The notes: a model not told the origin generated them from the letters alone. A stretch of 64,000 nucleotides of DNA from Methanocorpusculum sp. (GCA_029987235.1 DALTWF010000002.1:1-64000), one strand, 5' to 3'; counted from the first letter of the stretch, positions 34,627 through 43,061 are shown. Program-made: numbers and translations.

Positions 34627-36924
34627 TCACTGATTCTGATTCTGGAACATCACCGCAAAGCGGGTAACTAAAGCTGCTAGGACAAAGTAACCTAATATTA
34701 CATGCACCAGCACGAAAAACATAGGCACGATACTGAGATTCCATGCAGCCATATCAGTAACACTGAACGGAATCATCATCGTCTGGAAAAATCCAAGCAG
34801 CGGGTCTGTGGTCGAAAGGAAATACTCCGGTTCTGCACCTGAAAGATCGGAGAATGCCGGAAGAATCCCTATGTAGATTATGGTAAAGATAACATTTAAG
34901 AGAATAAACGTAAGCACAATCGGCAGCGTCTTGCTACCGTAATCGGAAATCTTCCAGAACAGCCTGACCGGCAGATTCAGAAATATCGATTCAAAAATCT
35001 GGGCGCTGCCTTTTAAGACTGCCTTCGGGAAACTCTTTTTGAACTCGCGCCCCCAGAATCCAGCATGTTCCATGAAGGTATCTTTTGCGCGTCTGATGCG
35101 GGCCGGAAGAGAAGCATTGTCGGGCACATATTTTTTATGCGGTACCGCCCCCTCCATCTGCGGTGCTTTACTGCTGAATCTGCCAAACCAGCTGACAATC
35201 TTGCGTTTGGCATACCACTCATCCCAGCGGCGTTTTCTGATATTTCGCATCAGTTCACTCTGCAGTTTCGGCTCGATTCTGATGCCGGCCAGACCCACAC
35301 CGGTAAAATTGGTATTGGAATCTATAAGACAGTCAGTAACAACAGAACTGCCGTCAACACCCGCAAGTTCGAAATCCGCACCCAAAAGAGTTGCATGACG
35401 GATTTTTGCGCCTTCCAGGAATGATTCGCATAAAACGGCACCGGTCAGGTTTGATTCAGACAGGTCTGCATTTTTCAAATCGGCCCATGTCATGTCTGCA
35501 TCCGTTAGATTCGCCCGCCAGAATACAGCATTTTTCAAATCCGTTTCACGCAGTACAGCATCGGTTAAATCCGCCGAATAGAAATTTGTTTCCTGCATTG
35601 CGGCACGCGTCAGGTCAGCCGAAGCGAGTTTTGTCTCCGAAAGGTCTGCTTTGACAAAAACAGCTTCCGCAAGATAGGCGTTTGCAAGATTTGCTGCTGT
35701 TAAGTCTGCCTTGTGCAGAATTGCGGAATGGAAATTACCGCCGTCTGCTGCTGCCTGTTTTAAGACCGCACCTGATAAATCAGCACCTTCGAAATCCGCA
35801 TCCCGCAGGTCTGCACCTGATAAATCAGCACCCCGCAGATTTGCAAACCGGAATTTTGCACCGGCAAGTTTTGCACCGCGCAAATCCGCATCAGCCAAAT
35901 CCGCATCCGATAAATCGGCATTGGAAAAATCAGCACCGAACAAAAGCGCACCGGTAAATTTCGCACCCGACAGGTTTGCCAATTTGAAATCAGCACCCTT
36001 CATGGATGCCTTTACAAAGGATGCTTTGGAGAAATCCGCATCCTCTGCATTTACTGATTCAAGCACGGCTTTCTCAAAGCGTGCCTCGCGTGCAACCGTT
36101 TTTCGCATGACTGCTTTGGATAAAATTGCCGCTCTTAAGTCGCATGCGGTAAAATCACCGCCGGAAAAGTCTGCATTGGTTAAGTTAGCCCGTGCAAATA
36201 CAGCAAGATTTGCTTTTGCAAGCGGGGCTTTTACACAGTAGAAATCGGCATCGGAAAAATCCGCCCCGCGCAGGTCGGACCGCGTAATCTGTGCATCCTT
36301 AAAGACGCTTTTAATAAAATCCGCGTCCCGCAGGTCGGTTTCATCAAATTTTGCCTGGGTGAAATTGGCACGTTCATATTTTCCTTCACGCAGGTCGGCA
36401 TTGTCAAATGAGGTGTGGGAAAAATCAGTGTCAGGACCGAAAGCGCGAAACATTCCGGCACCGTCAAGTGCTGCCTCGCGGAAATCCGCCTCGGAAAAAT
36501 CGGCATAACGCAGGCTTGCTCCTTCGAGATTTGCATTGCGGAAATCCGCTGACCGCAGATTTGCCTTTTCAAAAGATGCATCAAGCAAATCACCTGCGAA
36601 AAAGGATGCATGGTCAAGTTCTGCGCCATCGAAATTTGCCCCGGCAAGTTTGGTCTTTAAAAAACTTGCCCGGGAAAGACATCCGTTATGCAAATCAATC
36701 CCGTTTAAAACAAGCGAAGATAAATCAGCACCTTCCAGTTCCGCAGTTCCTGTTTTCTGACCTGTACTCATGCGCCCGGCAAAGAGTCCTGCAAAAGCGG
36801 AAACTGTCGTATCGTTATGTCTGTTCCATTCGGAAACATCGCCTTTTTTGGAGCATGCGGTTATACAGGCATGATGCTCGGGATTATATCTGAGTCTGCT
36901 GTCCCGTGTCTTTTCCGCATCCAT
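34627..36924 (-). CDS. Pentapeptide-repeat protein with C-terminal channel-like membrane domain
   Basis: This 765-residue protein carries an exceptionally long right-handed pentapeptide helix from about residue 60 to 530, dominated by A(D/N)LxxA units such as ADLSDADLADADLRGAKLA. A basic linker (about 540-650) precedes two hydrophobic helices (about 660-690 and 728-755), with an amphipathic loop FFQTMMIPFSVTDMAAWN between them. The two-helix-plus-loop layout resembles 2TM ion channels, but the TVGYG filter is absent. Function is unknown. It is followed by the small membrane protein at 34165-34620. Confidence 0.85.
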   Translation of the reverse strand: MDAEKTRDSRLRYNPEHHACITACSKKGDVSEWNRHNDTTVSAFAGLFAGRMSTGQKTGTAELEGADLSSLVLNGIDLHNGCLSRASFLKTKLAGANFDGAELDHASFFAGDLLDASFEKANLRSADFRNANLEGASLRYADFSEADFREAALDGAGMFRAFGPDTDFSHTSFDNADLREGKYERANFTQAKFDETDLRDADFIKSVFKDAQITRSDLRGADFSDADFYCVKAPLAKANLAVFARANLTNADFSGGDFTACDLRAAILSKAVMRKTVAREARFEKAVLESVNAEDADFSKASFVKASMKGADFKLANLSGAKFTGALLFGADFSNADLSDADLADADLRGAKLAGAKFRFANLRGADLSGADLRDADFEGADLSGAVLKQAAADGGNFHSAILHKADLTAANLANAYLAEAVFVKADLSETKLASADLTRAAMQETNFYSADLTDAVLRETDLKNAVFWRANLTDADMTWADLKNADLSESNLTGAVLCESFLEGAKIRHATLLGADFELAGVDGSSVVTDCLIDSNTNFTGVGLAGIRIEPKLQSELMRNIRKRRWDEWYAKRKIVSWFGRFSSKAPQMEGAVPHKKYVPDNASLPARIRRAKDTFMEHAGFWGREFKKSFPKAVLKGSAQIFESIFLNLPVRLFWKISDYGSKTLPIVLTFILLNVIFTIIYIGILPAFSDLSGAEPEYFLSTTDPLLGFFQTMMIPFSVTDMAAWNLSIVPMFFVLVHVILGYFVLAALVTRFAVMFQNQNQ

Positions 36925-37029
36925 ATTAGTACTATATATCTGTTCAATGATGTATATTATTTTGGTCTTTCATATCTGTACACAGGGTAAACTATCTTAT
37001 AGCATTGATAACAAATATTACTCACTCAA

Positions 37030-37731
37030 ATGATATCCATAGTTATTCCTGCATTCAACGAAGGAGAAGGAATTGAAGCATGCCTGAAATCCGTATGCGA
37101 CCAGACCATCCCCCGCGACCAGTATGAATTAATCATCGTTGACGGCGGTTCAAAGGACAACACCCGCGAAATTGCGGCAAAATATGCAGACAAAGTCTTT
37201 ATCCAGACCAGCAAAAAAGTCGGCGGCGCACGCAATGACGGCGTTCTTACCGCAAAATACGACTGGGTGGTAACAGCAGATGCGGATTGTTTCTTCCCGC
37301 GCAACTGGCTTGAAATCATTGTAAACGATTTCAAGAACCATCCGGAGGCATCCACTTTTTACGGACCGATTTATCCGCTTGAGCCGGGAATAAAGCACAA
37401 AATCGAAGTCTTCCTCTATAACCGTGTTGTCTGGCTCGGGGGAAAAACCGGAATATTTTATGCAACCCTTGGTGCAAACACGGCATTTCGCAAACAGGCC
37501 TTTATTGATGCAGGCATGTACCGTGTCTGTGACGCAGGCGATGACTGGGAACTGCCTAAACGGATGAAACACTATGGCAAAGTCCACCTCAATATGAAAA
37601 ATAAAATCGGCTTTTCCATGCGCAGATACATCAAGTTCGGTCTGTTCCGCTCGGCATTCACCTGGTTTTACGTGGTTGCAAAAGGCGGCGACAATGACAA
37701 ATACCAGTACATGGGCAAAGACTACAAATGA
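37030..37731 (+). CDS. Family 2 glycosyltransferase
   Basis: This 233-residue GT-A-fold enzyme transfers sugar from a nucleotide donor. Motifs: SIVIPAFNEGEGIEACLKSV (residues 3-22), IIVDGGSKDNT, the DxD-type metal motif in VTADADCFFP, and an ED-like segment DAGDDWELPKR. There is no membrane anchor. It is the first gene of a tight operon: its stop overlaps the next gene by four bases (ATGA at 37728). Acceptor and donor are unknown. Confidence 0.88.
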   Translation: MISIVIPAFNEGEGIEACLKSVCDQTIPRDQYELIIVDGGSKDNTREIAAKYADKVFIQTSKKVGGARNDGVLTAKYDWVVTADADCFFPRNWLEIIVNDFKNHPEASTFYGPIYPLEPGIKHKIEVFLYNRVVWLGGKTGIFYATLGANTAFRKQAFIDAGMYRVCDAGDDWELPKRMKHYGKVHLNMKNKIGFSMRRYIKFGLFRSAFTWFYVVAKGGDNDKYQYMGKDYK

Positions 37732-37919
37732 TTTCCGTCAGGCTTGCGGACGGTACTGTTTGTGAAACCGAAGCAGGAACAGTTGATGAAATCCTTACCC
37801 GCCTGGGTGAAAATCCCTATGAAATTCTTGCGGCATCAAAAGGAGAACTGCTATTAGCAGACGATTTTGTAGAAGACGGTGCAGAACTGCTTCTCACCTC
37901 CATTGTTCACGGAGGATAA
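37728..37919 (+). CDS. Ubiquitin-like small sulfur-carrier protein (MoaD/ThiS/SAMP fold)
   Basis: This 63-residue protein ends in the di-glycine HGG, the hallmark of MoaD/ThiS/SAMP proteins. Activated C-termini of this type are used as sulfur carriers or protein modifiers. The sequence ISVRLADGTVCETEAGTVDE fits the beta-grasp start. It overlaps the glycosyltransferase by four bases and is immediately followed by the tRNA thiolation gene (start 37920), so it is probably the sulfur donor for that enzyme. Confidence 0.88.
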   Translation: MISVRLADGTVCETEAGTVDEILTRLGENPYEILAASKGELLLADDFVEDGAELLLTSIVHGG

Positions 37920-38822
37920 ATGGCAGAGTGTATCTGCTGCAAAGAGCGTGCTGTCTTTAAGACCGCAGAAGGACCTCTTTGCAAAACCCATTTTTCAGCA
38001 TATTATGAAGATACCGTAGCACGCGTTATTGAAAAATATCAGATGATTAAGCCAGGTGAGCGAATCTGTGTGGGTTTTTCCGGCGGAAAGGACAGTACAG
38101 TGCTTTTGTCTGTTCTTGCAAAACTGAATCCGGGTGCGGAACTGATTGCGGTCACTGTTGATGAAGGTATTGCAAACTATCGTGATGATACGATTCGTGC
38201 AGCGCAAAAGACGATTGCAGCGCTCTCGTGCAAAGTCGAGCACCAGCTAGTGTCATTTTCGGACGTCTGCGGAAAAACACTTGATGAACTGCTTTCCGCA
38301 AAACCCGAGCGGGCCTGTTCGGTATGCGGGACGCTTCGGCGCCGTGCGTTAAATGCTGCGGCGCGTGACTGCGATGCGGATAAAATTGCTACCGGGCACT
38401 GCATGGATGATGAGGCTCAGTCTGTTCTGATGAACTATCTGCGCGGAGATATCACCAGGCTTTGTGCAATACAGAACACAAACTCTGAAGAACTGTTTAT
38501 TCCGCGGATAAAACCCCTGTGCCGTTCGACCGAGCGGGAAACCGTTGCCTACGGTATGGTAAACAATCTGCTTGAACCCCTGCCCGAGTGCCCATATACT
38601 GTGTATGCTTTCCGTGCGGGGGTGCGCCGCGAACTGGGGCTGATTGAACATGCGCGTCCTGGAACAATACTCAATATTGTTGAAGGTCATGAGCGGCTCT
38701 TGGCTTGTGTCCCGCGCAGCGGAACAGACGTCCGCAAAATGGGCGTATGCGAAAAATGCGGGGAACCGGCGTCTGGCCGACTTTGCGCTGCCTGTACGCT
38801 TCTTGAGGAATATCTGAAATAA
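37920..38822 (+). CDS. tRNA 2-thiolation PP-loop protein (TIGR00269, NcsA/TtuA type)
   Basis: This 300-residue enzyme makes 2-thiouridine in tRNA. The PP-loop is GFSGGKDST, at about residues 50-58. The N-terminal zinc site has CICCK and CKTH, and the C-terminal one CEKCGEPASGRLCAAC. The central CSVCGTLRR holds catalytic-cluster cysteines, and HCMDDEAQSV is another family motif. It directly follows the ubiquitin-like gene, matching the archaeal pairing in which a SAMP-type carrier delivers sulfur. The downstream DUF2115 gene overlaps by one base. Confidence 0.93.
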   Translation: MAECICCKERAVFKTAEGPLCKTHFSAYYEDTVARVIEKYQMIKPGERICVGFSGGKDSTVLLSVLAKLNPGAELIAVTVDEGIANYRDDTIRAAQKTIAALSCKVEHQLVSFSDVCGKTLDELLSAKPERACSVCGTLRRRALNAAARDCDADKIATGHCMDDEAQSVLMNYLRGDITRLCAIQNTNSEELFIPRIKPLCRSTERETVAYGMVNNLLEPLPECPYTVYAFRAGVRRELGLIEHARPGTILNIVEGHERLLACVPRSGTDVRKMGVCEKCGEPASGRLCAACTLLEEYLK

Positions 38823-39466
38823 TGCGGTTCTGGAACAGACATTCTGCTGAGGATTTCGCATCCGCGGTTTCATTTTCAGCAATGGCAAAGCTGAAGAAAA
38901 AAGGTGCGTTGCTTGCTTTTTTAAAAGATGCGGGGCGCATGTTTACGCCGGATGACCTGGAAATTATGATGGAGCGGTATTCTGCAAAAACCGCTCATCT
39001 TCCGGAAGGTTACAAAACCCGGCTTGCAAAATACGCACGGATTCAGATTATTGACGGCTTTCATCAGATGATGACCTGCACGCTTGAAAAAGTGCATGAG
39101 GAGGAAAAACTGCCTGCTGATTTTAAAAAATTCGCCCGGTTTGCAGAAACGGAGTGCATCAAAGGAACTGAAGGCGACCGCAGGCGCACGCTGAAATTTC
39201 TTATCGCGGCGTTTACGGTTTATATTTTAAACGAGCCTGTGCATCCTGTTGGAATGCCTTTTCCCGGAGGGTTTTGTGTCGAAAAATACGATGGTGTTTA
39301 TTACTGTCCGGTACGGGCGGTGTGGAATGAAGTGGATGCTGCACTATGCCGGTTCTGTCCTGCAGTGCAGTCGCGCGAACGGGACCTGATGCTATCCAAA
39401 AAGGAGCGCGATTTTGTTACAGCATCGGAAAAACTCAACAATTATTTCTATAATTTCAAAGGGTAA
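38822..39466 (+). CDS. DUF2115 (UPF0305) family protein
   Basis: This 214-residue protein belongs to the DUF2115/UPF0305 family, found mainly in methanogens. Conserved traits include FHQMMTCTLEKVHEEEKLP and the C-terminal region HPVGMPFPGGFCVEKYDG...YYCPVR with CRFCPAVQ, which may bind metal. No function is known. It overlaps the tRNA thiolase stop by one base, so it belongs to the same operon and may take part in tRNA or sulfur metabolism. Confidence 0.8.
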   Translation: MRFWNRHSAEDFASAVSFSAMAKLKKKGALLAFLKDAGRMFTPDDLEIMMERYSAKTAHLPEGYKTRLAKYARIQIIDGFHQMMTCTLEKVHEEEKLPADFKKFARFAETECIKGTEGDRRRTLKFLIAAFTVYILNEPVHPVGMPFPGGFCVEKYDGVYYCPVRAVWNEVDAALCRFCPAVQSRERDLMLSKKERDFVTASEKLNNYFYNFKG

Positions 39467-39532
39467 GACGGGCATTTTTTCCTATGTTGAACGATATCTA
39501 TTTTAACCTCTGAAATCATACGATATAATGCA

Positions 39533-39838
39533 ATGAATAGTGGCATCTGCCCGAAATGTGGTTTACCAAAAGAGCTCTGTATTTGCGAGGAAGTCGCAAA
39601 AGAGCAGCAGCGCATTACAGTCAAAGTAGCAAAGAGACGGTACGGCAAAGAAGTAACCGTTGTCGACGGTCTTGACCCGTATGAAATCGACCTTGAAGAT
39701 TTATCCAAATACCTCAAAGGACGTCTTGCATGCGGCGGAACTGTAAAAGAAAACTCAATTGAGCTCCAGGGAAATCACCGGGACAGAGTAAAGGATTTGC
39801 TGACCGACAGAGGATACTCTATCGATAACATCAGCTGA
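39533..39838 (+). CDS. Translation initiation factor aIF1 (SUI1)
   Basis: aIF1 (SUI1) binds the 30S subunit and helps select the start codon. The 101 residues show an N-terminal zinc-type pair (CPKCGLPKELCIC) and the SUI1 core RRYGKEVTVVDGLDPYEIDL, then LACGGTVKENSIELQGNH, which is diagnostic. It is monocistronic, beginning 67 bases after the DUF2115 stop. Confidence 0.95.
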   Translation: MNSGICPKCGLPKELCICEEVAKEQQRITVKVAKRRYGKEVTVVDGLDPYEIDLEDLSKYLKGRLACGGTVKENSIELQGNHRDRVKDLLTDRGYSIDNIS

Positions 39839-39901
39839 TTATTCTTTTTTTTTACCATCTCACCGAATACTATAAACCCCTGCGTGAGAAACACATAACC
39901 A

Positions 39902-41341
39902 ATGAAATCTTTACCAGTAGTTAATTTTGTCACAGCCCATGCTGATGAAAATCCGGTTTCATTTCACATGCCGGGGCACAAGGGCTCTGCAATCTATAAA
40001 AAATACGGTTATTTTGAATTTCTTGAAAAGATGATGGACTGTGATATCACCGAACTTCCCGGCGCAGACAATCTTTTTCAGACCGAAGGAATTTTACTTG
40101 CCGCACAGGAAAATTATGCGGAATTGTACGGTGTAAAACGCTCGTATCTCCTGATTAACGGAACATCAGGAGGCGTTATCGCCTCGATTATGGCAAGTGT
40201 GCCCAAGGGTAAAAAGCTCATTATGGCGCGCAACTGCCACAAGGCAATCTATAATGCCCTGCTCCTTGCAGATATTGAGCCGGTGTATGCATATCCCGAA
40301 ATGATTCATGAATATGGTATTTCCGGTGAAATCACGGCTGCTGAAATAGAAAAGTGCCTGAAGGAAAATCCGGATGCGGAGGCGATAATTTTACCTTCGC
40401 CAAATTATTACGGTATCTGCTCTGACATCAGAAAAATAGCAGAGGTTGTGCACAGGTATGGCAAGGTCCTGATTGTTGACCAGGCGCACGGGGCGCATCT
40501 GAAATTCTTTGATGACTGCGGATATTCTGATATGCCGAAGGGGTCTGAGACGGAAGGTGCAGACATTACCGTAAACTCGATTCACAAAACCCTTGCCTCC
40601 TATACCCAGAGCGCTCTTCTGAATCTCAATTCGGACCGGGTTGACCGCTATGTTCTTGAAGACAAACTGCAGATGATTCAGTCCACGAGTCCCTCGTATC
40701 TTTTAATGGCATCGCTTGACATCAACTGCGACATTCTCTTTAAGCATAAGAAAGAGGTAATGGGAAAATGGCATGATGCGCTGCTGTATTTCTATCAGGA
40801 ATCGCAGAAGATTCCGGGACTTGAGGTAATCGGAAATCCTTATGCGGACGGTGCAAAAATCCGGCTTGACATTACCAAAATCAATCTGGATATGAGCAGA
40901 GCCGGACTTAATGCTTCAGAGCTTGAAGAAGAACTCATAAAGCGCCATATTTATGCGGAGCTTACGACGGGTAATATTCTGATGTGTATGACAGGTATCG
41001 GCAACACGCGTTCTGATATGGAAAAACTTCTTGCTGCGCTGAAGGAGATTAGTGCGGAGCATTACGGTAAGGCGGGTTGTGTCAAAAAGCAGGTGAATGC
41101 GGTCTTTGAGGCAAAACTGACGCTTCATCCGGTGCCGAAGAACCGCGACCGTGTGCCGCTTGCGTCTGCTGCAGGAAAAATCTGTGCATCATCGATTATT
41201 CCCTATCCGCCGGGTATTCCGTTTATCTGTCCGGGGGAAGAGTTAACGACTGAGGTTATTGAGTATATTGCGGCTCTGCGCGCTTCGGGTGAGAAAGTAA
41301 TAGGGGTTACTTCAGACGGGGAGATTTTTGTCGGGAAGTAA
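39902..41341 (+). CDS. Orn/Lys/Arg decarboxylase-family PLP protein
   Basis: This 479-residue protein belongs to the fold-type I Orn/Lys/Arg decarboxylase family. The PLP lysine is Lys229 in the motif SIHKTLAS, with VDQAHGAHL upstream. The N-terminal HMPGHKGSA motif is typical. The C-terminal part IIPYPPGIPFICPGEELT is also conserved. The exact substrate (Arg, Lys or Orn) cannot be decided. A pyruvoyl-dependent arginine decarboxylase begins at 63893, so a different substrate or role is possible here. Confidence 0.88.
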   Translation: MKSLPVVNFVTAHADENPVSFHMPGHKGSAIYKKYGYFEFLEKMMDCDITELPGADNLFQTEGILLAAQENYAELYGVKRSYLLINGTSGGVIASIMASVPKGKKLIMARNCHKAIYNALLLADIEPVYAYPEMIHEYGISGEITAAEIEKCLKENPDAEAIILPSPNYYGICSDIRKIAEVVHRYGKVLIVDQAHGAHLKFFDDCGYSDMPKGSETEGADITVNSIHKTLASYTQSALLNLNSDRVDRYVLEDKLQMIQSTSPSYLLMASLDINCDILFKHKKEVMGKWHDALLYFYQESQKIPGLEVIGNPYADGAKIRLDITKINLDMSRAGLNASELEEELIKRHIYAELTTGNILMCMTGIGNTRSDMEKLLAALKEISAEHYGKAGCVKKQVNAVFEAKLTLHPVPKNRDRVPLASAAGKICASSIIPYPPGIPFICPGEELTTEVIEYIAALRASGEKVIGVTSDGEIFVGK

Positions 41342-41663
41342 GCAGAAAACACACGTCATTTTTCTTTTTTTTCCACGCACTTTTTTCTCTTCTATTTTTG
41401 CAAATCCCAAAACCAACTGTTTACATTCCCCATTATCCGTTCCGTGCTCTGCGCCCATCAGAAAACCTTTTCCGGAGGTAACCTGCCAGTGCTCCTGCGA
41501 GGTTTGATAGAATTTTGTCAATAAATAAGATTCTCGATTGTTTCAAATATCTCTAATCTTTGTTCCACATCTATGAAGAGTCGTTCAGTTTTTTCATTTC
41601 TCCGGAGCGAATAAACAGTTTTTTTTTCTTCATGCTCACCCCTCCCGCAGTCCACTTTAACTC

Positions 41664-41720
41664 CTTATGTAAGTGCCTCTCTCTATCCCCCTTCTGAATA
41701 CGTCCGTACGTACGTATTAC
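41664..41720 (+). repeat. Left arm of long inverted repeat
   Basis: This arm begins CTTATGTAAGTGCCTCTCTC and ends with AATACGTCCGTACGTACGTA and TTAC. It matches the reverse complement of the right arm (41928-41993) over most of its length, with short indels in the middle. Near its inner end it contains its own near-palindrome, AATACGT...ACGTATT. Confidence 0.75.
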
Positions 41721-41927
41721 TTTATATATCAGAAAGTACCGGGTGATGATTTTTCTTTTTTCTGCCTTTTCATTTATCTGCCTCCTGTTGAGAGAGATCG
41801 CTGTTATGCCTCTTTTTTTCTTTCTTTTTTTGCTATTAAATAATTAATAATAATAATAATTTTTTTTATAAAAATAATAATAACAGGTACTTACATACCT
41901 GAAAACCTATTGATAAGCGATTTTTTT

Positions 41928-41993
41928 GCGTCCGTAAATACGTAGGTACGTACGTATTCCATCCCGGGGTAGAGAGGGAGGCACTTACATAAG
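41928..41993 (-). repeat. Right arm of long inverted repeat
   Basis: In reverse complement the arm reads CTTATGTAAGTGCCTCCCTC, then a GC-rich spacer, then AATACGTACGTACCTACGTA and TTTACGG. The outermost 16 bases are identical to the left arm. The inner near-palindrome is shared, with internal substitutions. Confidence 0.75.
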
Positions 41994-42094
41994 GGCAGAA
42001 GTCAACATACTTGAAGTCCAATACTTTAAAAAGTCTTGAGGAACTCGCATCGTCCGTAAGAAATAATTGCCGCATAAATGGTCTAAGAGTCTGG

Positions 42095-42130
42095 GATTCC
42101 GGTTCCCCGTTTCGGGAAACAGCCGGAATC
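42095..42130 (+). other. Compound hairpin
   Basis: GATTCCGG (42095-42102) pairs with CCGGAATC (42123-42130), and inside it TTCCC pairs with GGGAA around a CGTTTC loop. A four-base bulge (ACAG) lies on the 3' side. It has the form of a stable RNA or DNA cruciform stem; no family is recognised. Confidence 0.45.
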
Positions 42131-42407
42131 ACGTGATAACCAAAAGACGACTCTGAAGGAGTTTGGGTACGGATTATGTCAGTCCTGATGACGCGTACGG
42201 TTGTCGAATGCATCAGGGAGCTTTTTGAAGATTCTGATGGGTTTATTATTCATTAATATACATAACTCTCCGATTATTTTAATACACACAAACATATCAA
42301 TATTTTATTTATTAATAATTATTATTACAAAATAATATTTTATTTTGCATTAAAATTATATATAATTGCAAAAACTCATTAAATAAAAATGAATAATCTA
42401 TATACAT

Positions 42408-42797
42408 ATGTCCCGCACATCATCAGAGCCTTCAAGCAATGTAAATTTCAGAATGCCGACAATGCTTCTGCAGCAGGTTGATGATCTTGCAAAATCCAAT
42501 CACCATGAAAGAACATCCGAGATAAACTGTGCATGCAGACACTGGATTGAAATCGGAGGGTCCGCAGCAGGCGATAAAACCCTTGCAGCCGAACTCGATT
42601 GCCTCAAAAACAATATGGCGAACTTTGAAGAGAAACTTCAGAAAACCCATGAGGAAATCGACCGGCTGAATCAACTGATAGAAGCACTTACTGAAGAACT
42701 CAAAGAAGAACGCAACACCATGCTTAAAATAATGGACAAAGACAAAAACACTATCGACATGCTTTGCTCCAATATGGTCTCCTACCAGAAAAAATAA
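42408..42797 (+). CDS. Ribbon-helix-helix protein with coiled coil, 129 aa
   Basis: This small protein begins with a ribbon-helix-helix-like DNA-binding segment (residues about 10-45, VNFRMPTMLLQQVDDLAKSN, then ERTSEINCACRHWIEIG). A heptad-rich coiled coil follows from about residue 55 to 115, with LDCLKNNMANFEEKLQ and EELKEERNTMLKIM. The upstream 170 bases are very AT-rich (AAAATTATATATAATTG at 42351-42367 is a TATA candidate) and adjoin the inverted-repeat locus. It may bind those repeats; this is inference. Function is unknown. Confidence 0.68.
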   Translation: MSRTSSEPSSNVNFRMPTMLLQQVDDLAKSNHHERTSEINCACRHWIEIGGSAAGDKTLAAELDCLKNNMANFEEKLQKTHEEIDRLNQLIEALTEELKEERNTMLKIMDKDKNTIDMLCSNMVSYQKK

Positions 42798-42988
42798 TCC
42801 ACCGTGCCTGTTGCCGGATATGTCCTCTCCCTTTTTTTTCTTTGATGTGTTCTACTGACAAAATACGAAAAAATCCCTGACACTGTCTGCGCGTTTTTCG
42901 ACAATTGATGAAAATCCTTTCTCTCATCTCATTACTATATAAACCCCCGGACCTATTTTTGCAGTGTTAAAGACCACAGACCACAGAC

Positions 42989-43052
42989 TATAAATACTAA
43001 TCTACATGATAAATAATGTAGAATTTGTCATGTAATACATGATATCCCGGAG
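42989..43052 (+). promoter_or_regulatory. acdA-type gene promoter with two operator palindromes
   Basis: TATAAATA at 42989-42996 is a TATA box. Downstream of it lie two exact inverted repeats, TCTACAT (43001-43007)/ATGTAGA (43016-43022) and TCATGTA (43028-43034)/TACATGA (43036-43042). The ribosome-binding site GGAG is at 43049-43052, ten bases before the ATG at 43062. The palindromes lie between promoter and start, as expected for repressor operators. Confidence 0.55.
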
Positions 43053-43061
43053 AACAAAAAT

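Larger units (their letters stand above)
41342..42407. other. 1.07-kb non-coding AT-rich locus with nested inverted repeats
   Basis: There is no convincing gene here. Positions 41342-41660 are T-rich with no structure that I can name. Positions 41664-41720 and 41928-41993 form imperfect inverted repeats around a 200-base AT-rich core that includes TAATAATAATAATAAT and similar runs. A separate hairpin is at 42095-42130, and 42240-42407 is about 85 percent AT and leads into the RHH gene. CGTCCGTA occurs three times (41701, 41929, 42051). A GGTA-N6-TACC palindrome is at 41886-41899. Confidence 0.6.

Noticed and set aside
35711..36241. 176-codon plus-strand frame antisense to the pentapeptide gene
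   Set aside because: Its Lys/Ser/Ala-rich periodicity mirrors the pentapeptide repeats on the other strand.
35300..36760. Periodic repeats that could suggest a CRISPR array
   Set aside because: The period follows pentapeptide codons (15 bases) and there are no constant repeats with unique spacers. No CRISPR array is visible in the window.
41866..42213. 115-codon minus-strand frame in the inverted-repeat locus
   Set aside because: It passes through the repeat arm and the AT-rich core. It probably reflects a lack of stops rather than a gene.
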